Shown here piece after piece: positions 9,870-21,200 of a DNA stretch of 64,000 nt (its first letter is position 1; every line of letters begins with the position of its first letter). Below the pieces are notes generated by a model. That model was not told where the DNA came from, ran no database searches, and saw only the letters and a program-made list of their open reading frames with translations. A program made the translations under genes and the position numbers. Origin of the DNA: Candidatus Eisenbacteria bacterium. Lineage in GTDB: Bacteria; Eisenbacteria; RBG-16-71-46; JACRLI01. The DNA lies in the NCBI GenBank assembly GCA_016235265.1, contig JACRLI010000007.1, positions 1 through 64,000 on the forward strand. The letters are read 5' to 3'.

Positions 9870-9904
9870 GGGCCCGCCGGCTTGTACGGCGGGCCCGGTC
9901 TTTT
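9870..9904 (+). terminator. Rho-independent terminator of dnaK
   Basis: Perfect 10-bp stem GGGCCCGCCG / CGGCGGGCCC (9870-9879, 9887-9896), 7-nt loop, followed by GGTCTTTT. The clearest classical terminator in the window. Confidence 0.9.
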
Positions 9905-9909
9905 GTGTC

Positions 9910-11316
9910 GTGGCCTTGACCATCACCCCCCCGGCTGCCCGGCTGCGCCGTCTCGTGCCTCACGTCGCTGTCGCCATCGCCTGGGCCGCGCTGTACCTGG
10001 CCGCACGCACACCCGAGGGCGGGCAATCCTGGAACGCCGTCGCCGCCGCGGAGCTGCCGTGGAGATTCCTGACTTCGTTCGTGGGAGTGGAGGCGCCTCA
10101 AGAGTGGGTTGCGCTGGTGGGACGCTCGCTGCCGTGGGCGGCGCTGGGCTGCGCGGTCGCGGGGGGACTGCTGCTGGCCACGGACCGGGAGAAGCCCGGC
10201 AGAAAGTCCCAGCCCTGGCCCTGGCTCGCCTGGGCCGCGCTGGGCCTGGCACCATTGCTCGGGGTGGCGGGCCAGTGGAGCGCGTACTACTTCAGCTTCG
10301 CCGCCGCGGGGCTGTGCCTGGCCGCCGGGGCGGCTTCGCTCCGGGGGCCCGCGTGGGTCACCGCCCTGTTGCCCGCGCTGCTGTTGATCTCGGGGCAGGC
10401 GACCACGCTGCTGCCGGTCCCCCCGGAGGGAGCGGGAACCTCGCGCGACCGCTCGTCGGTGTCCCCGGCGCGGCTGGAGTATGTGACCTCGATCGTGACG
10501 CGCGCCTTCGCGGACATTCCCGCGCGCGTGCCCGCGCCGCGTCCGGGCAGCCTGTTCCTGTTCGAGGACCTCCCGGACAACAACGGCCTCATCTCCGGGG
10601 ACGGCCCCGCAATCCGGCTCATGTACTCGGACCCGACCCTCGCCGCCGCCTACCTGGGCGACGTCGGGGAGCGGACCCGCCTCGACCGCCCGCTCTACTC
10701 CGTGCGCATGGACGCCACCGGCGAGCGTTTCGTGGCCCTGGAGGTCTCCCCCGCGATGCGCTCCACGTTGCGCATCGGCTTCGAAGTCAGCGGGCGCACC
10801 GGTGGCGCGCTGGCGGCGCTGCGTTACGACCTGGACCACGGAGTGATGGGCCCCGCGGAGCACGCGTGGAACCTGGGCTACCTTCGCTGGCAGGCCGGGG
10901 ACACCGCGGCCGCGGCCGCGGCCTGGGCGGAGGGCTCCCGCCTCGAGGGGCTCGATCTGGCGGCGGCGCGAACGCAGCTCCGGGCGGCGGGCGCGGTGAC
11001 GGACGCCGCGCTGCGCCTGGGCGCGCTGCTGCCGGTGTGCCGCGCGCTTCCCCGGGAATCATCCGTCCTGGTGGAGGCGGGTGAGGCCGCCGTGCGCGCC
11101 CGGGACCCGCAGGCCTACGCGTTGTACTTCCGGGCGGCGATGCTGGCCCCCGCCGACTCGGCACTCGTGAGCCGCGCGGTGAGACTCGGCACTCGTGAGC
11201 CGCGCGGTGATTCGTCATCTGTCGTCCGGCGCCTGCCGGCGCACCCGCCCAGGCCCCCTGGAGCCCGGCCTGCGGCTAGGCGGACTTCCGGAAGCGGAAC
11301 AGCGCCAGGCCGATGA
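9910..11316 (+). CDS. Multi-pass membrane protein with TPR-like C-terminus
   Basis: 468-aa protein of unknown function. About five hydrophobic segments in the first 200 residues (for example VPHVAVAIAWAALYLAA and WAALGLAPLLGVAG), then a soluble part with helix-turn-helix repeats resembling tetratricopeptides (HAWNLGYLRWQAGDTAAAAAAWAEG). The pattern resembles the C-terminal half of glycosyltransferase-39/TPR membrane proteins, with the catalytic N-terminal half absent. GTG start at 9910 is preferred because earlier in-frame starts lie inside the dnaK terminator. The last 45 codons follow a frame-changing 28-bp duplication and are low-complexity Pro/Arg/Ser, overlapping the convergent gene by 41 bp. 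Confidence 0.55.
   Translation: MALTITPPAARLRRLVPHVAVAIAWAALYLAARTPEGGQSWNAVAAAELPWRFLTSFVGVEAPQEWVALVGRSLPWAALGCAVAGGLLLATDREKPGRKSQPWPWLAWAALGLAPLLGVAGQWSAYYFSFAAAGLCLAAGAASLRGPAWVTALLPALLLISGQATTLLPVPPEGAGTSRDRSSVSPARLEYVTSIVTRAFADIPARVPAPRPGSLFLFEDLPDNNGLISGDGPAIRLMYSDPTLAAAYLGDVGERTRLDRPLYSVRMDATGERFVALEVSPAMRSTLRIGFEVSGRTGGALAALRYDLDHGVMGPAEHAWNLGYLRWQAGDTAAAAAAWAEGSRLEGLDLAAARTQLRAAGAVTDAALRLGALLPVCRALPRESSVLVEAGEAAVRARDPQAYALYFRAAMLAPADSALVSRAVRLGTREPRGDSSSVVRRLPAHPPRPPGARPAARRTSGSGTAPGR
11155..11210 (+). repeat. 28-bp perfect tandem duplication
   Basis: Two identical adjacent 28-bp copies (11155-11182, 11183-11210), each beginning GACTCGGCACTCGTGAGC. Since 28 is not a multiple of three, the duplication shifts the reading frame of the membrane-protein gene at its 3' end. 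Confidence 0.95.
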
Positions 11317-12139
11317 GGCCGGCGCCCAGCAGGCCCAGCGTCTTCGGCTCGGGCACCACGCCGCCGGTGTCGATCTTGGAGCGCGTGGCCAGCGTGAGGA
11401 TCCGGCCGGCCGCGTCGTTGTCCACCACACCCATGCCGCCGGTGCCGGTGAAGAAGTTGTGCGAGGCGTTGCCGTTGATGTCGGCGTTGGTCAGCCCCAG
11501 CGAGGCTCCGAAGGCGGTGATGGTGTTGCCAACCTCGGGCTGGTCGAGCGCCGAGGTGCTGACCAGGAACGGCAGGTAGCCGTAGTGGCCGCCGCCAGGG
11601 GTGAGGTGCGCGCCGTTGTTGCTCTCGGCCATCGCGTACAGCCCGCCCCCGTCGTTGAGGAAGTTGATGATGTCGGCGCTGCGCCCGTTCAGGATGTTCA
11701 ACTCGGCCTGAGTGAGGATGCCGCCGAAGTCGGAGGCCACCACGATGCCGGAGTACTTGCTGCCCAGCAGGTTCAGCTCGGCGTTGAGGTCCGAGGCCGT
11801 GTGGCGCTCGAAGTCCACGCCGGAGGTGTAGCCGCTGGCGACGATGCCGTTCATGCCGACCACGTGGCCACCCGGGGGTGCGATGGTGGACTCCACGAAC
11901 AGGAACTTGTTCACGCCGCCGGCCACGAACGGGTTGAAGCCGGCGTCCATGATGTAACCGATGGCGGTGGTGTTGATCTTCCGCGAGCCGACGAGGTTTC
12001 CGCCCATGCTGGCGTGGAAGTCGGGGTCGTGGGCGGTGATGAAGATGGAGCCCGCATGGGCCGCGAGCGGGGCGGCCAGCGCCGCACCGAGCAACAGCGC
12101 AGCAACGAGCTTCCCACTCCTGAAGAGGGGACGGGTCAT
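11276..12139 (-). CDS. PEP-CTERM sorting domain protein
   Basis: 287-aa exported protein. N-terminal signal peptide (LVAALLLGAALAAPLAAHA). The C-terminus is a textbook PEP-CTERM anchor: VPEPKTLGLLGAGLIGLALFRFRKSA region with the PEP triplet, a membrane helix and a basic tail, a substrate for an exosortase (none in this window). The body (IFITAHDPDFHASMGGN at the start, then GGILTQAELNILNGRSADIINFLNDGGGLYAMAE) has the look of a ThuA/amidotransferase-like alpha/beta fold. GGAGG lies 7 nt before the ATG. A strong promoter lies about 100 bp upstream. Confidence 0.88.
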   Translation of the reverse strand: MTRPLFRSGKLVAALLLGAALAAPLAAHAGSIFITAHDPDFHASMGGNLVGSRKINTTAIGYIMDAGFNPFVAGGVNKFLFVESTIAPPGGHVVGMNGIVASGYTSGVDFERHTASDLNAELNLLGSKYSGIVVASDFGGILTQAELNILNGRSADIINFLNDGGGLYAMAESNNGAHLTPGGGHYGYLPFLVSTSALDQPEVGNTITAFGASLGLTNADINGNASHNFFTGTGGMGVVDNDAAGRILTLATRSKIDTGGVVPEPKTLGLLGAGLIGLALFRFRKSA

Positions 12140-12235
12140 GGCGCGAACCTCCTGGATGTTGCGACCAAGTGAATAATGTTTCGCAACCCGCTCGCGGCCA
12201 GACCGGGTTGACTGCGACCTTGAGGATAGATTCTT

Positions 12236-12264
12236 ATCTTACAATAAACTAGGCTGGTTGTCAA
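12236..12264 (-). promoter_or_regulatory. Sigma-70 type promoter of the PEP-CTERM gene
   Basis: On the minus strand TTGACA (12264-12259), 17-bp spacer, TAAGAT (12241-12236). A perfect -35 and a 5/6 -10 in an AT-rich island. The leader to the ATG at 12139 is about 90 nt. Confidence 0.8.
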
Positions 12265-12345
12265 CTTGGGCTGGGAGTGTGGGGGCGGGGCTCCGGAAGG
12301 CCGGGAACCCGCCCGCACGGGGATCAGGGAGGATCGGGCGACACC

Positions 12346-14079
12346 ATGAAGCTCGGAGTCCTGGCGCTCGACTACGACGGCACCATCGCCCGCGACGGCG
12401 CACTGGAACCGGCCGTGCGCGAGGCGCTCATGGCGGCCCGCGCCCGCGGCGTGGTGGTGGCCCTCGTCACCGGCCGGATTCTCGCCGATCTGCTCCGGGC
12501 CGCCGGCGACCTGGATTTCGCCGACGCCGTGGTGGCCGAGAACGGGGCGGTGATCGCGTTCCCGCCCACCGGGCGCTCCTCGGTGCTGGGCGCTCCCCCG
12601 CCCGCACGCTTCCTGGATGAACTCTCCCGCCGCGGGGTCGCCTACCGCGTGGGGGAATGCGTTGTGGAGGCCGACGCTTCCTGCGCGCACTCCATCCTGG
12701 ACGCCATCCACGGGCTCGAGCTGCCGTTGACGCTGTTCTTCAACCGCGGCCGGGTGATGGTCCTCCCGCAGTCCATCAGCAAGTCCCTGGGGCTGCACGA
12801 GGCGCTGGCTTCGCTGCGCCTCTCTCTCCACAACACCATCGCCATCGGCGACGCCGAGAACGACCACGACCTGCTGGCGGCCTGCGAGATCGGCGTGGCG
12901 GTGGCCTGGGGCAGCGCCGCGCTGAAGGCGGCCGCGGACGAGGTGCTGGCCGGGGACGGACCCGAGGCCGTGGCCGGCTACGTGCGCGGGCTCATCGCGC
13001 AGCCCCGGCTGGCCCCGGAGCGCGCCGCGCGCCACCGCTTCCCGCTGGGCTACGCCGTGGACGGCACCGAGGTCTCGCTCCACGTGCCCGGGCGCAACGT
13101 GCTGGTGGCCGGCGAGCCGCGTTCCGGGAAGTCGCTGGTGAGCGGGCTGCTGTGCGAGCAGTTGATCCTGCGCCACTACTGTGTGTGCGTGCTGGACCCC
13201 GAAGGCGACTATCGCCCGCTGGTGGCGATGCCCGGCGTGGTGGTCCTGGGCGGTGACGTGGAGCCCCCTCGGCCGCACGAGCTGGCGCGCGCCCTGCGCC
13301 ACCCGGACGTGAGCCTGGTGGTGGATCTCTCGCAGGTGCCGCACGCGGCCAAGCTGAGCTACATCCGAGTGCTGCTGCCCGCGCTCGCCGCGCTGCGCCG
13401 CCGCACCGGCCTGCCGCACCGCATCGTGCTCGACGAGGCCCACTACTTCCTGGACGCGCCCGGCGCTGCGGGGCTGCTGGATCTCGAACTGCACGGGTAC
13501 ACGTTCGTCACCTACCGCCCCACCACCCTGAACTCGGAGGTGCTCACGACCGTCGAGTCCACCCTGTGCACGCGTCTCGTGGATCCCGACGAGGTGCGCG
13601 CGCTGGCGATCCTGGCCGGACTGGGCCCCGGCGATCCCGGACTGGGGGAGATGCTGAAGGACCTTTCCAACGGCGAGGCGGCGCTGATCGCCGGCCCCGG
13701 CGGGCCCCCGCCGTGCCGGTTGCGGCTCACCCCGCGACTGACCTCGCATGTGCGCCACCGGTCGAAGTACCTCGACGTGCCGGTTCCGGAAGGACAGGCC
13801 TTCTGCTTCTCCTCCGACCGCGGCGGGCCCGCCGGACCCCGGGCGCGCACCATACGCGAGTTCGCGCGCGCCATCCTGCGCAGCTCGCCCGAGGTGCTGG
13901 AGGATCACATGCGCCGCGGCGACTTCTCGCGCTGGATCGCGACCGTGTTCGGGGACCAGACGCTCGCCTCGCGCATCCGCAGGCTCGAGGAGCGGCACCG
14001 CATGGACCACATCCTGGACCTCAGCGAGGCCCTGGTGCAGTTGATCCGCGAGCGCTACGAAGTGGGCGGCGGAAGGTAG
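12346..14079 (+). CDS. HAD hydrolase - HerA-like ATPase fusion
   Basis: 577-aa three-part protein. (1) Residues 1-220: Cof-type HAD phosphatase; motif I DYDGTI (9-14), motif II VTGR, motif III lysine region KSLGLHEAL and motif IV GDAENDHDLL are present. (2) About 235-480: P-loop ATPase of the DUF87/HerA-FtsK type; Walker A GEPRSGKS (about 255-263), Walker B IVLDEAH (about 360). (3) About 498-577: a helical tail (REFARAILRSSPEVLEDHM, then GDFSRWIATVFGDQTLASRI) resembling DUF5752. ATG chosen with GGGAGG upstream; the frame further upstream is not protein-like. Possibly couples sugar- or nucleotide-phosphate hydrolysis to an ATP-driven machine; function is unknown. Divergent from the PEP-CTERM gene. 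Confidence 0.8.
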   Translation: MKLGVLALDYDGTIARDGALEPAVREALMAARARGVVVALVTGRILADLLRAAGDLDFADAVVAENGAVIAFPPTGRSSVLGAPPPARFLDELSRRGVAYRVGECVVEADASCAHSILDAIHGLELPLTLFFNRGRVMVLPQSISKSLGLHEALASLRLSLHNTIAIGDAENDHDLLAACEIGVAVAWGSAALKAAADEVLAGDGPEAVAGYVRGLIAQPRLAPERAARHRFPLGYAVDGTEVSLHVPGRNVLVAGEPRSGKSLVSGLLCEQLILRHYCVCVLDPEGDYRPLVAMPGVVVLGGDVEPPRPHELARALRHPDVSLVVDLSQVPHAAKLSYIRVLLPALAALRRRTGLPHRIVLDEAHYFLDAPGAAGLLDLELHGYTFVTYRPTTLNSEVLTTVESTLCTRLVDPDEVRALAILAGLGPGDPGLGEMLKDLSNGEAALIAGPGGPPPCRLRLTPRLTSHVRHRSKYLDVPVPEGQAFCFSSDRGGPAGPRARTIREFARAILRSSPEVLEDHMRRGDFSRWIATVFGDQTLASRIRRLEERHRMDHILDLSEALVQLIRERYEVGGGR

Positions 14080-14104
14080 GAGACGGATCGCTGCGGCGGG
14101 TGAC

Positions 14105-14146
14105 GGTGGCCGGGGGCCGGGAGCGGGGTTGCTGCTCCGGACCACC
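14105..14146. terminator. Imperfect hairpin between convergent genes
   Basis: Outer GGTGG / CCACC and inner CCGGGAGC / GCTCCGG (one bulge) pair around GGGGTTGCT, between stops at 14079 and 14162. No T-run. Confidence 0.4.
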
Positions 14147-14161
14147 ACGAATGCGGGATCG

Positions 14162-14983
14162 CTAGCGCTTCGGTCCGGGCGTGCGGTTGAGAACCAGCGG
14201 ATTGCGGGCGATGTAGAGGCCGATCTGCAGCCGGTCGTCCAGCCCCAGCTTCTCGAGCAGCCGCCCCACGTGCTTCTTCACCGTCGGCTCGCTGATCTTC
14301 AGCATAAGGCTGATGTCCTTGTTGGACTTGCCGTCGGCGATGAGGCTGGCCACCTCCAGCTCGCGCTCGGAGAGCGGTTGGGCCTCGCTGCCCGGGCCCA
14401 TGCCCAGCGAGCGCTGGAGCATGCGCGAGGCGGTGCCGAGGTCGTACCAGACATTCCCCGAGGCCACCGCACGCACGGCGCGGAACAGGTCCTCCGGGGA
14501 GGCGGTGCGCCGGATGGCGCCCACCGCGCCCTGGACCACGGCCAGTTCGAGGCAGTCGGTGGCCAGGCACGCCGGCCCGGTCTCGGGAGCTTCGTGCGCC
14601 GGCTCGGACTCCTGCGCCCGATGGAAACGCGGCGGGTTGAGCACCAGGCAACGCTGCTCACCCCGGTCCGACACCGCCAGGACGCGGGTCTCGGGGCAGG
14701 CCTGCCGGGCGGCGACGATGGATGCGATCCCGTCCAGCCCGGGCATCCGGACCCCCAGCACCAGCACCTGGGGGCGCAGTTCGGCGCACATCCGGACGGC
14801 TTCCTCGCCCGATTCGGCCTCGCCGCAGATCTCGAAATCGGGCTGGGTGGCAAGCAGACTCACCATTCCCTTGCGGTCCATCAGCTGGTCGTCGGCGATG
14901 AGCAGGCGAATGCGGGGGGCGCCGGAGTCGCGGGTTTCATGGCCATTCGCAGGGTTGGGGCCCTGCGACACGGGAGTCTTCAT
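14162..14983 (-). CDS. LuxR/NarL-type regulator with atypical receiver
   Basis: 273-aa DNA-binding regulator. N-terminal receiver-like domain: acidic pair IADDQLMDRKGM is kept, but the phospho-acceptor position reads VLVLGVRMPGLDG, with Gly where Asp is expected. The beta4-beta5 segment has an extra Glu/Pro-rich insertion. The C-terminal GerE helix-turn-helix (LSERELEVASLIADGKSNKDI, then EPTVKKHVGRLLEKL) is complete. Start at 14983 preferred over 14992: a TATACC box ends 9 nt upstream, giving a near-leaderless mRNA. It probably works without phosphorylation, or responds to a ligand or partner. Confidence 0.85.
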   Translation of the reverse strand: MKTPVSQGPNPANGHETRDSGAPRIRLLIADDQLMDRKGMVSLLATQPDFEICGEAESGEEAVRMCAELRPQVLVLGVRMPGLDGIASIVAARQACPETRVLAVSDRGEQRCLVLNPPRFHRAQESEPAHEAPETGPACLATDCLELAVVQGAVGAIRRTASPEDLFRAVRAVASGNVWYDLGTASRMLQRSLGMGPGSEAQPLSERELEVASLIADGKSNKDISLMLKISEPTVKKHVGRLLEKLGLDDRLQIGLYIARNPLVLNRTPGPKR

Positions 14984-15088
14984 GGGTCCCATGGTATACC
15001 CATGCCGGGGCCGGGGCAAGCTACCTTCGGAGCATCCGGCAGGGGCCGACGCCCCGGGCCCTGCACCGGAACCTGCTGCAACACGCGA

Positions 15089-15116
15089 TTCCACAATCAC
15101 GTGACCCTGCTATGAT
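15089..15116 (+). promoter_or_regulatory. Promoter of the ABC-2 exporter operon
   Basis: TTCCAC, 16-bp spacer, TATGAT (15111-15116). Good -10, weak -35. The start codon at 15154 is about 31 nt after the expected first base. Confidence 0.5.
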
Positions 15117-15153
15117 GCCGCCTGCAACCGGCCCTTCACCCCCCGGGAGGCTC

Positions 15154-16067
15154 ATGGAGAACGTCGTACTTCGCGTCGCCGACGCGCGCAAGACTTTTGG
15201 CCCGGTGAAGGCGCTCGACGGCGCCGCACTGGAGCTGCGGTCCGGCGAGTTGCTGGCCCTGCTGGGCCCCAACGGGGCCGGGAAGACCACCCTGGTGCGG
15301 GCGATCGCCGGGAGGGTCCGCCTGGACGGCGGGACCATGGAGCTTTTCGGCCAGCCGGCCGACTCGCCCGGAGCTCGGGACGCGCTGGGCGTGGTGCCGC
15401 AGGAGATCGCCCTCTACCCCCACCTCACCGCCGGAGAAAACCTGGATGCATTCGCGCGCCTGCACGGCGTGGCCGGCTCCTCCGTCCGCGAGCGGGTGGA
15501 GTGGGCGCTGGACTGGACGGGCCTGGGGGACCGCGCGAAGGAGCCGGTGAAGCGCTTTTCCGGCGGAATGCGCCGGCGGCTCAACATCGCCTGCGGCGTG
15601 CTGCACCAGCCGCGCGTGGTGCTGCTGGACGAGCCCACCGTGGGGGTGGACCCGCAGAGCCGCGAGCGGATCTACGAAATGCTGGACCGGTTGCGCGCCG
15701 CCGGGTCTTCGCTGTTGCTCACCACCCACCAGCTCGACGAGGCCGAGGCGCGCTGCGACCGGATCGTGATCCAGGATCACGGCCGCGTGGTGGCCTCCGG
15801 CACGCTCTCGGAACTGGTGGAGCACACCGTCGGGAGCCGCCGGCACGTGAGCGTCACCGTGGACACGCTGCCGTCCGCCTCCGTGGATGGCCTGGAGGCG
15901 GAGCCCGGCTCCCGGGTCCTGAACGGGACCGTGCTGGACGTGGGCGCGGAGCTGCCCGGGCTGCTGGTGCGGGTGAAGTCCGCGGGATGCCGCGTGGACG
16001 ACCTGCAGGTGCGCAGGCCCAGCCTGCAGTCGGTGTTCCTCCACCTCACCGGAAGGGAACTGCGCGA

Positions 16068-16071
<4 letters not shown>
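15154..16071 (+). CDS. ABC-2 type exporter ATP-binding protein
   Basis: 305-aa NodI/CcmA/YhfQ-like ATPase. Walker A GPNGAGKTT, signature FSGGMRRRLNIA, Walker B VVLLDEPTVGVDP and H-loop LTTHQLDEAE are intact; a C-terminal domain of about 85 residues follows, as usual for drug-export ATPases. GGGAGG 4 nt before the chosen ATG. Stop overlaps the permease start as ATGA. Confidence 0.93.
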
Positions 16072-17473
<1,402 letters not shown>

Positions 17474-17477
<4 letters not shown>

Positions 17478-18154
17478 GGATTGGCGGGCTCGGACGGATG
17501 GCGCTGGCGGCCTCGCTGCTGCTGGCGGCGGTTCCAGAAAGAGAGAGCGCTTCCGCGGCCGCCCCGGATGGCGCGCGTGCTTCCGCGGCGGCGCCCGTGG
17601 CGGCGGGGGCAGCGGATGTGAAGCCCGCCAGTGGGAAGCGCGTAAAGCCCGCGGGCCCCGCGGCCCTCCCCGACGTCCGGCTCACCGACTCGCGCGGCCG
17701 GCGATTCCGTACCCGCACGCTGCGCGGCGGGCCGGTGGCGCTGGCGTTTCTCTACACGCGCGGTGAGCTGCCGGAGACCTGTCCGCGGCTCGCCCGCCAG
17801 CTGTCCGAGACGCAGGAGATGATCGGGCTGCCCACCGAACTGCAGGGGCGCGCCCGCATCCTGACCGTCACGCTGGACCCCGAATACGACACTCCGCCGC
17901 GGCTGGCGAAATACGGCCGCGAGCGCGGCGCCGATCCCGCCCTGTGGATCCTGGCCACCGGCGACAGCGCCTCCCTCGCCGCGCTCCGCACCGCCGCGGG
18001 CGAGAAGACCCGCGGCCGCGGCGTGCGCATGACGCACGACGAAGGCGTGCGGGTGTACCGGCCCGATGGGACATTCTTCCGGCGCATGGAAGGAACGCGG
18101 TGGACGCCGCGGGAGCTGGCGCAGGTGATGGAGGAGGCGGCGAAGGACAGGTAG
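17474..18154 (+). CDS. SCO1/SenC-like thioredoxin-fold protein lacking first Cys
   Basis: 226-aa exported protein: hydrophobic signal (MALAASLLLAAV) and an Ala-rich linker, then a SCO1/SenC-like domain (DVRLTDSRGRRFRTRTLRGGPVALAFLYTRGELPETCPRL begins it, in two stretches). The usual TRCxxPxxCP copper/redox site reads TRGELPETCP: the first Cys is Gly (GGT instead of TGT), the second is kept. The downstream His (MTHDEGVRVYRPDG) is present. It may bind no copper. GTG start overlaps the permease stop; an ATG at 17462 is an alternative. Its TAG is part of a palindrome. Confidence 0.7.
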
Positions 18155-18226
18155 GGCGGGCAGCTGTGCTGCCTGTCGGGAATCGAAGTGACGCACGGCG
18201 GCAGGCAACAGAGCTCCCTGCCCTAC
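18151..18226. repeat. Stop-codon palindrome pair, SCO1-like / addA
   Basis: Inverted arms 18151-18178 and 18199-18226 match at 23 of 28 positions. Each, read in its gene's direction, starts GTAGGGC, with the TAG being the stop of the SCO1-like gene (left) and of addA (right), and ends in TGCCTG. Same family as 3673-3772. Confidence 0.7.
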
Positions 18227-21200
18227 GACATGCAGCGGAACGCCCTGTTGCCCTCCAGCTTCTTCAGGCACTCCGCGCACCCCGGCCGCGCCATCTCCTC
18301 CTCCCGCCCCAACGCCAGCAGCGCGGCCTCGATCCGGCGTTCCAGCACGTCGGCGTCGCCCGGATTCCACGGCAGGTCCTCCACCACACCACGACGCAGG
18401 TAGATGAGGCGCCGGCCCGCGACCCTCCCCATCCCGGCGCGCTCCACGGCGGCGGCGTAGATGGCGGTCTGGCGGTCGTAGGTCTCGGCGAGGTCGTCGC
18501 CCTTGTCGGTCTTGAAGTCCACCACGCGCCATGCGCCGTCGCTCAGGCGCACCAGGGCGTCCAGCCTGCCGGAGATGCGCGAGCGCAGCACCGACCATTC
18601 GAGCACCAGTTCCCGCATCACCCGCTCCGGCGCGCCCGTCAGCTCCCCCAGCGCGGCGGCTACGTCGGGGTTCTCCAGCCACTGCGCCAGGTCACGGCGG
18701 TCCTCCGGCGTGAGCTGCGCCAGCCCCGCGGCCCGATCGAAGTCCTCCTTCGGGCTCACGCGCACGTCCCAGTGTTCGAAGAAGGCGTGGACGCGCTGCC
18801 CGCGCTCGCTGGCCGCGCCGCCGGCCTCTCCCGCGCCACGCGCGCTCCGGCCCTGGACCTCATCCACGAAAGGGCGGAACCGCAGCAGCCACGGGCACCG
18901 CAGCGCGGTGCCCATGTCGGCAGCGCCGACGTCGCGCGGCACCAGCTCGGGGGCGGGGGCGGGCCTCGCGACCCGCTCGAGGATCTCCTGTGCGCGGGCA
19001 TCCAGGGCGGAGTCCGCCGCCACGGGGATGGGCGCGCCGGCGCGGATCGGGTCGGAGTGGGCCTGCCACAGGGAGGCGAGGGCGCGCGACGAGGGCTTGG
19101 GACGCGTGACGTCGGAGGCATCCACTTCGTCGCGGCTCAGCAGCGTACCAACAGGCTGCCCGGCGGCCTCGGCGCTGCGCAGCGCGTCGTCCAGCCAGCG
19201 GCCGTAGCCGTCGGGCCAGGTGGCGCCGCTGGAGGCGCTCACGAGTTGCGTTCCGGCCAGGATGAGCCGCTCGCGGGCCCGCGTGGCGGCCACGTAGAGG
19301 AGACGCACTTCCTCCAGCCGGTCGTCGTGGTCCTCGGCCGCGTGGAGCAGGTACGGAGCCCAGCCCTTCAACGCCGCGTCGCTGCCCAGGGATGCGCCCA
19401 TGCGTGCGGCCAGCGCCAGTCTCCGGTCCGGCCCGTCGAAGCGCAGGGTCAGCGCCTTCGGGTCGCGGCCATGGGTCTTCCACCTGCGCCCCAGCCCGGC
19501 GACCACGACGATGGGAAACTCCAGGCCCTTGGCCGAGTGGATGGTCGCCAGCTGCACCCCGCGGCCCGATCCGACGGCGCTCTCGCGCGGACCGTTCTCG
19601 GTGTCCGCGAGGTGACGGAGGCGTTCCAGCAGGCCCGCGAGGTCCCCGCGGGAAGGCTCGAGGGAGCGGCACTGTTGCAGCAGCGCACCCAGGTTGGCCG
19701 CCACCTGGTCGCCGTCGCGTCGCGGGGCCTCGCGGGCCAGGTAGCCCGTCCCGTCCAGCCACTCGCGCAGGATCACCGGCGCGCCCTCGAGGAGGATGCG
19801 GCCGCGCGTGTCGTCCAGGCGATCCAGGAACTCCCGCACGCGCCCCGTGTCCCCGGAATCCAGCGCCCCGGCGATTTCGGGGTCCCGGAGCATCCCGATG
19901 AGCGGCGGGCGTTCCTCCCCCCGCGCGGTGCACCGTGACGCGGCCTCGGCAAGCCCCAGGAGCGACTCGTCCCGCAGGCCCACGAACGGGGAGCGGAGCA
20001 CGCCCGCGAGCGGCAGGTCCTGGATCGGGTTGCGCAGGACCTGGAGCAGCGCCACCACGTCGCGGCCTTCGACGCTGTCCAGCAGGCCGGCCTGGAACTG
20101 GGTCTCCACGGGGATGCCGGCGTCCGCGAACGCCTTCGCGTAGACCGGGATGGCGCTCTTGGCGCGGGAGAGGACCGCGATGTCGGACCATTTCATGGGG
20201 CGCGAAGTGAATTCCCCGGACTCCGGATCGCGCTGCGGAACCTGGGTGCCGCCCTCGCGCAGTTCCAGCAGGCGGGCGGCCACCCGGCGGGCTTCCGCCA
20301 GTCCGGGGGTTTCGGCGCCGCGGCCGGCACCGCGCGCGGGCTTGCGAACCACGATCCACTCCACCGGCGGGGCGGGCACGGAAGGCTCGTCCCTGCGGGC
20401 CTCCACCCGGTCGAACTCCGCGCCCCCGCCACCGGCGTCCGCCACGCGGACCAGCCAGGGAAACACGGCGTTCACGAAGTCCATCACGCCGCGCACGCTG
20501 CGGTGGTTCTCGTGGAGCCGGTAGCCCTTCGAGGTGCTCCCGGCGTCCGTGCCCGCGAGCCGCTTCGCGAAGAGCTCCACGTCCGCGTGGCGAAAGCGGT
20601 AGATGCTCTGCATGGGATCGCCCACGCCAAAGACCTCTCCGGAGCGACCCAGTTCCTCGATCAGCCTCGACTGCAGACCGTTGACATCCTGCAGCTCGTC
20701 CACCAGGAGCCGTCCCAGCCGGCGGTCGCGGAAGGCCCGGAAGTTGGCGGATGCCTCGCCGAGGCGCATGACGCCCAGCAGCACGTCCTGGAAGTCCAGG
20801 CGCGGCGGGATCATCTCCCGCTTGGCCCGGCCGAACGCGCGCAGGTGCTCCCGCAGCACCGGGATCATGACCTTGAGCAGGCGGAAGATCTCCGCGTCGG
20901 CGAGCCCCTCCGGCTTCCTGAACTCCTTCCAGGGGGACTGATCGAGCTTGGTGAAGTCCCACGCGGCCTGGCGGACACCTTCGAATCGCGCCTTGTCCGC
21001 TGCGGCCCCGTGCTGCTTGAGGGCGGCGTGGGCGTCGGTCCACGCCTGCAGGTCCCAGGCGGGGCCCCCGAGACGCCGGATGCAGTCGCGGATCGTGTCG
21101 CGCTCCGCGTCGGTCCGCGTGCCGTCCGCGGCGGCGACCGTGAGACTCCCGCGCACGGCGTCCAGCGCGCGGTGCTGGAGCGTCACCTTGCGCGGCTCGA

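Noticed and set aside
11195..12172. Continuation of the membrane protein in the alternative frame after the 28-bp repeat
   Set aside because: Without the duplication the frame would run antisense through the whole PEP-CTERM gene, giving an implausible protein.
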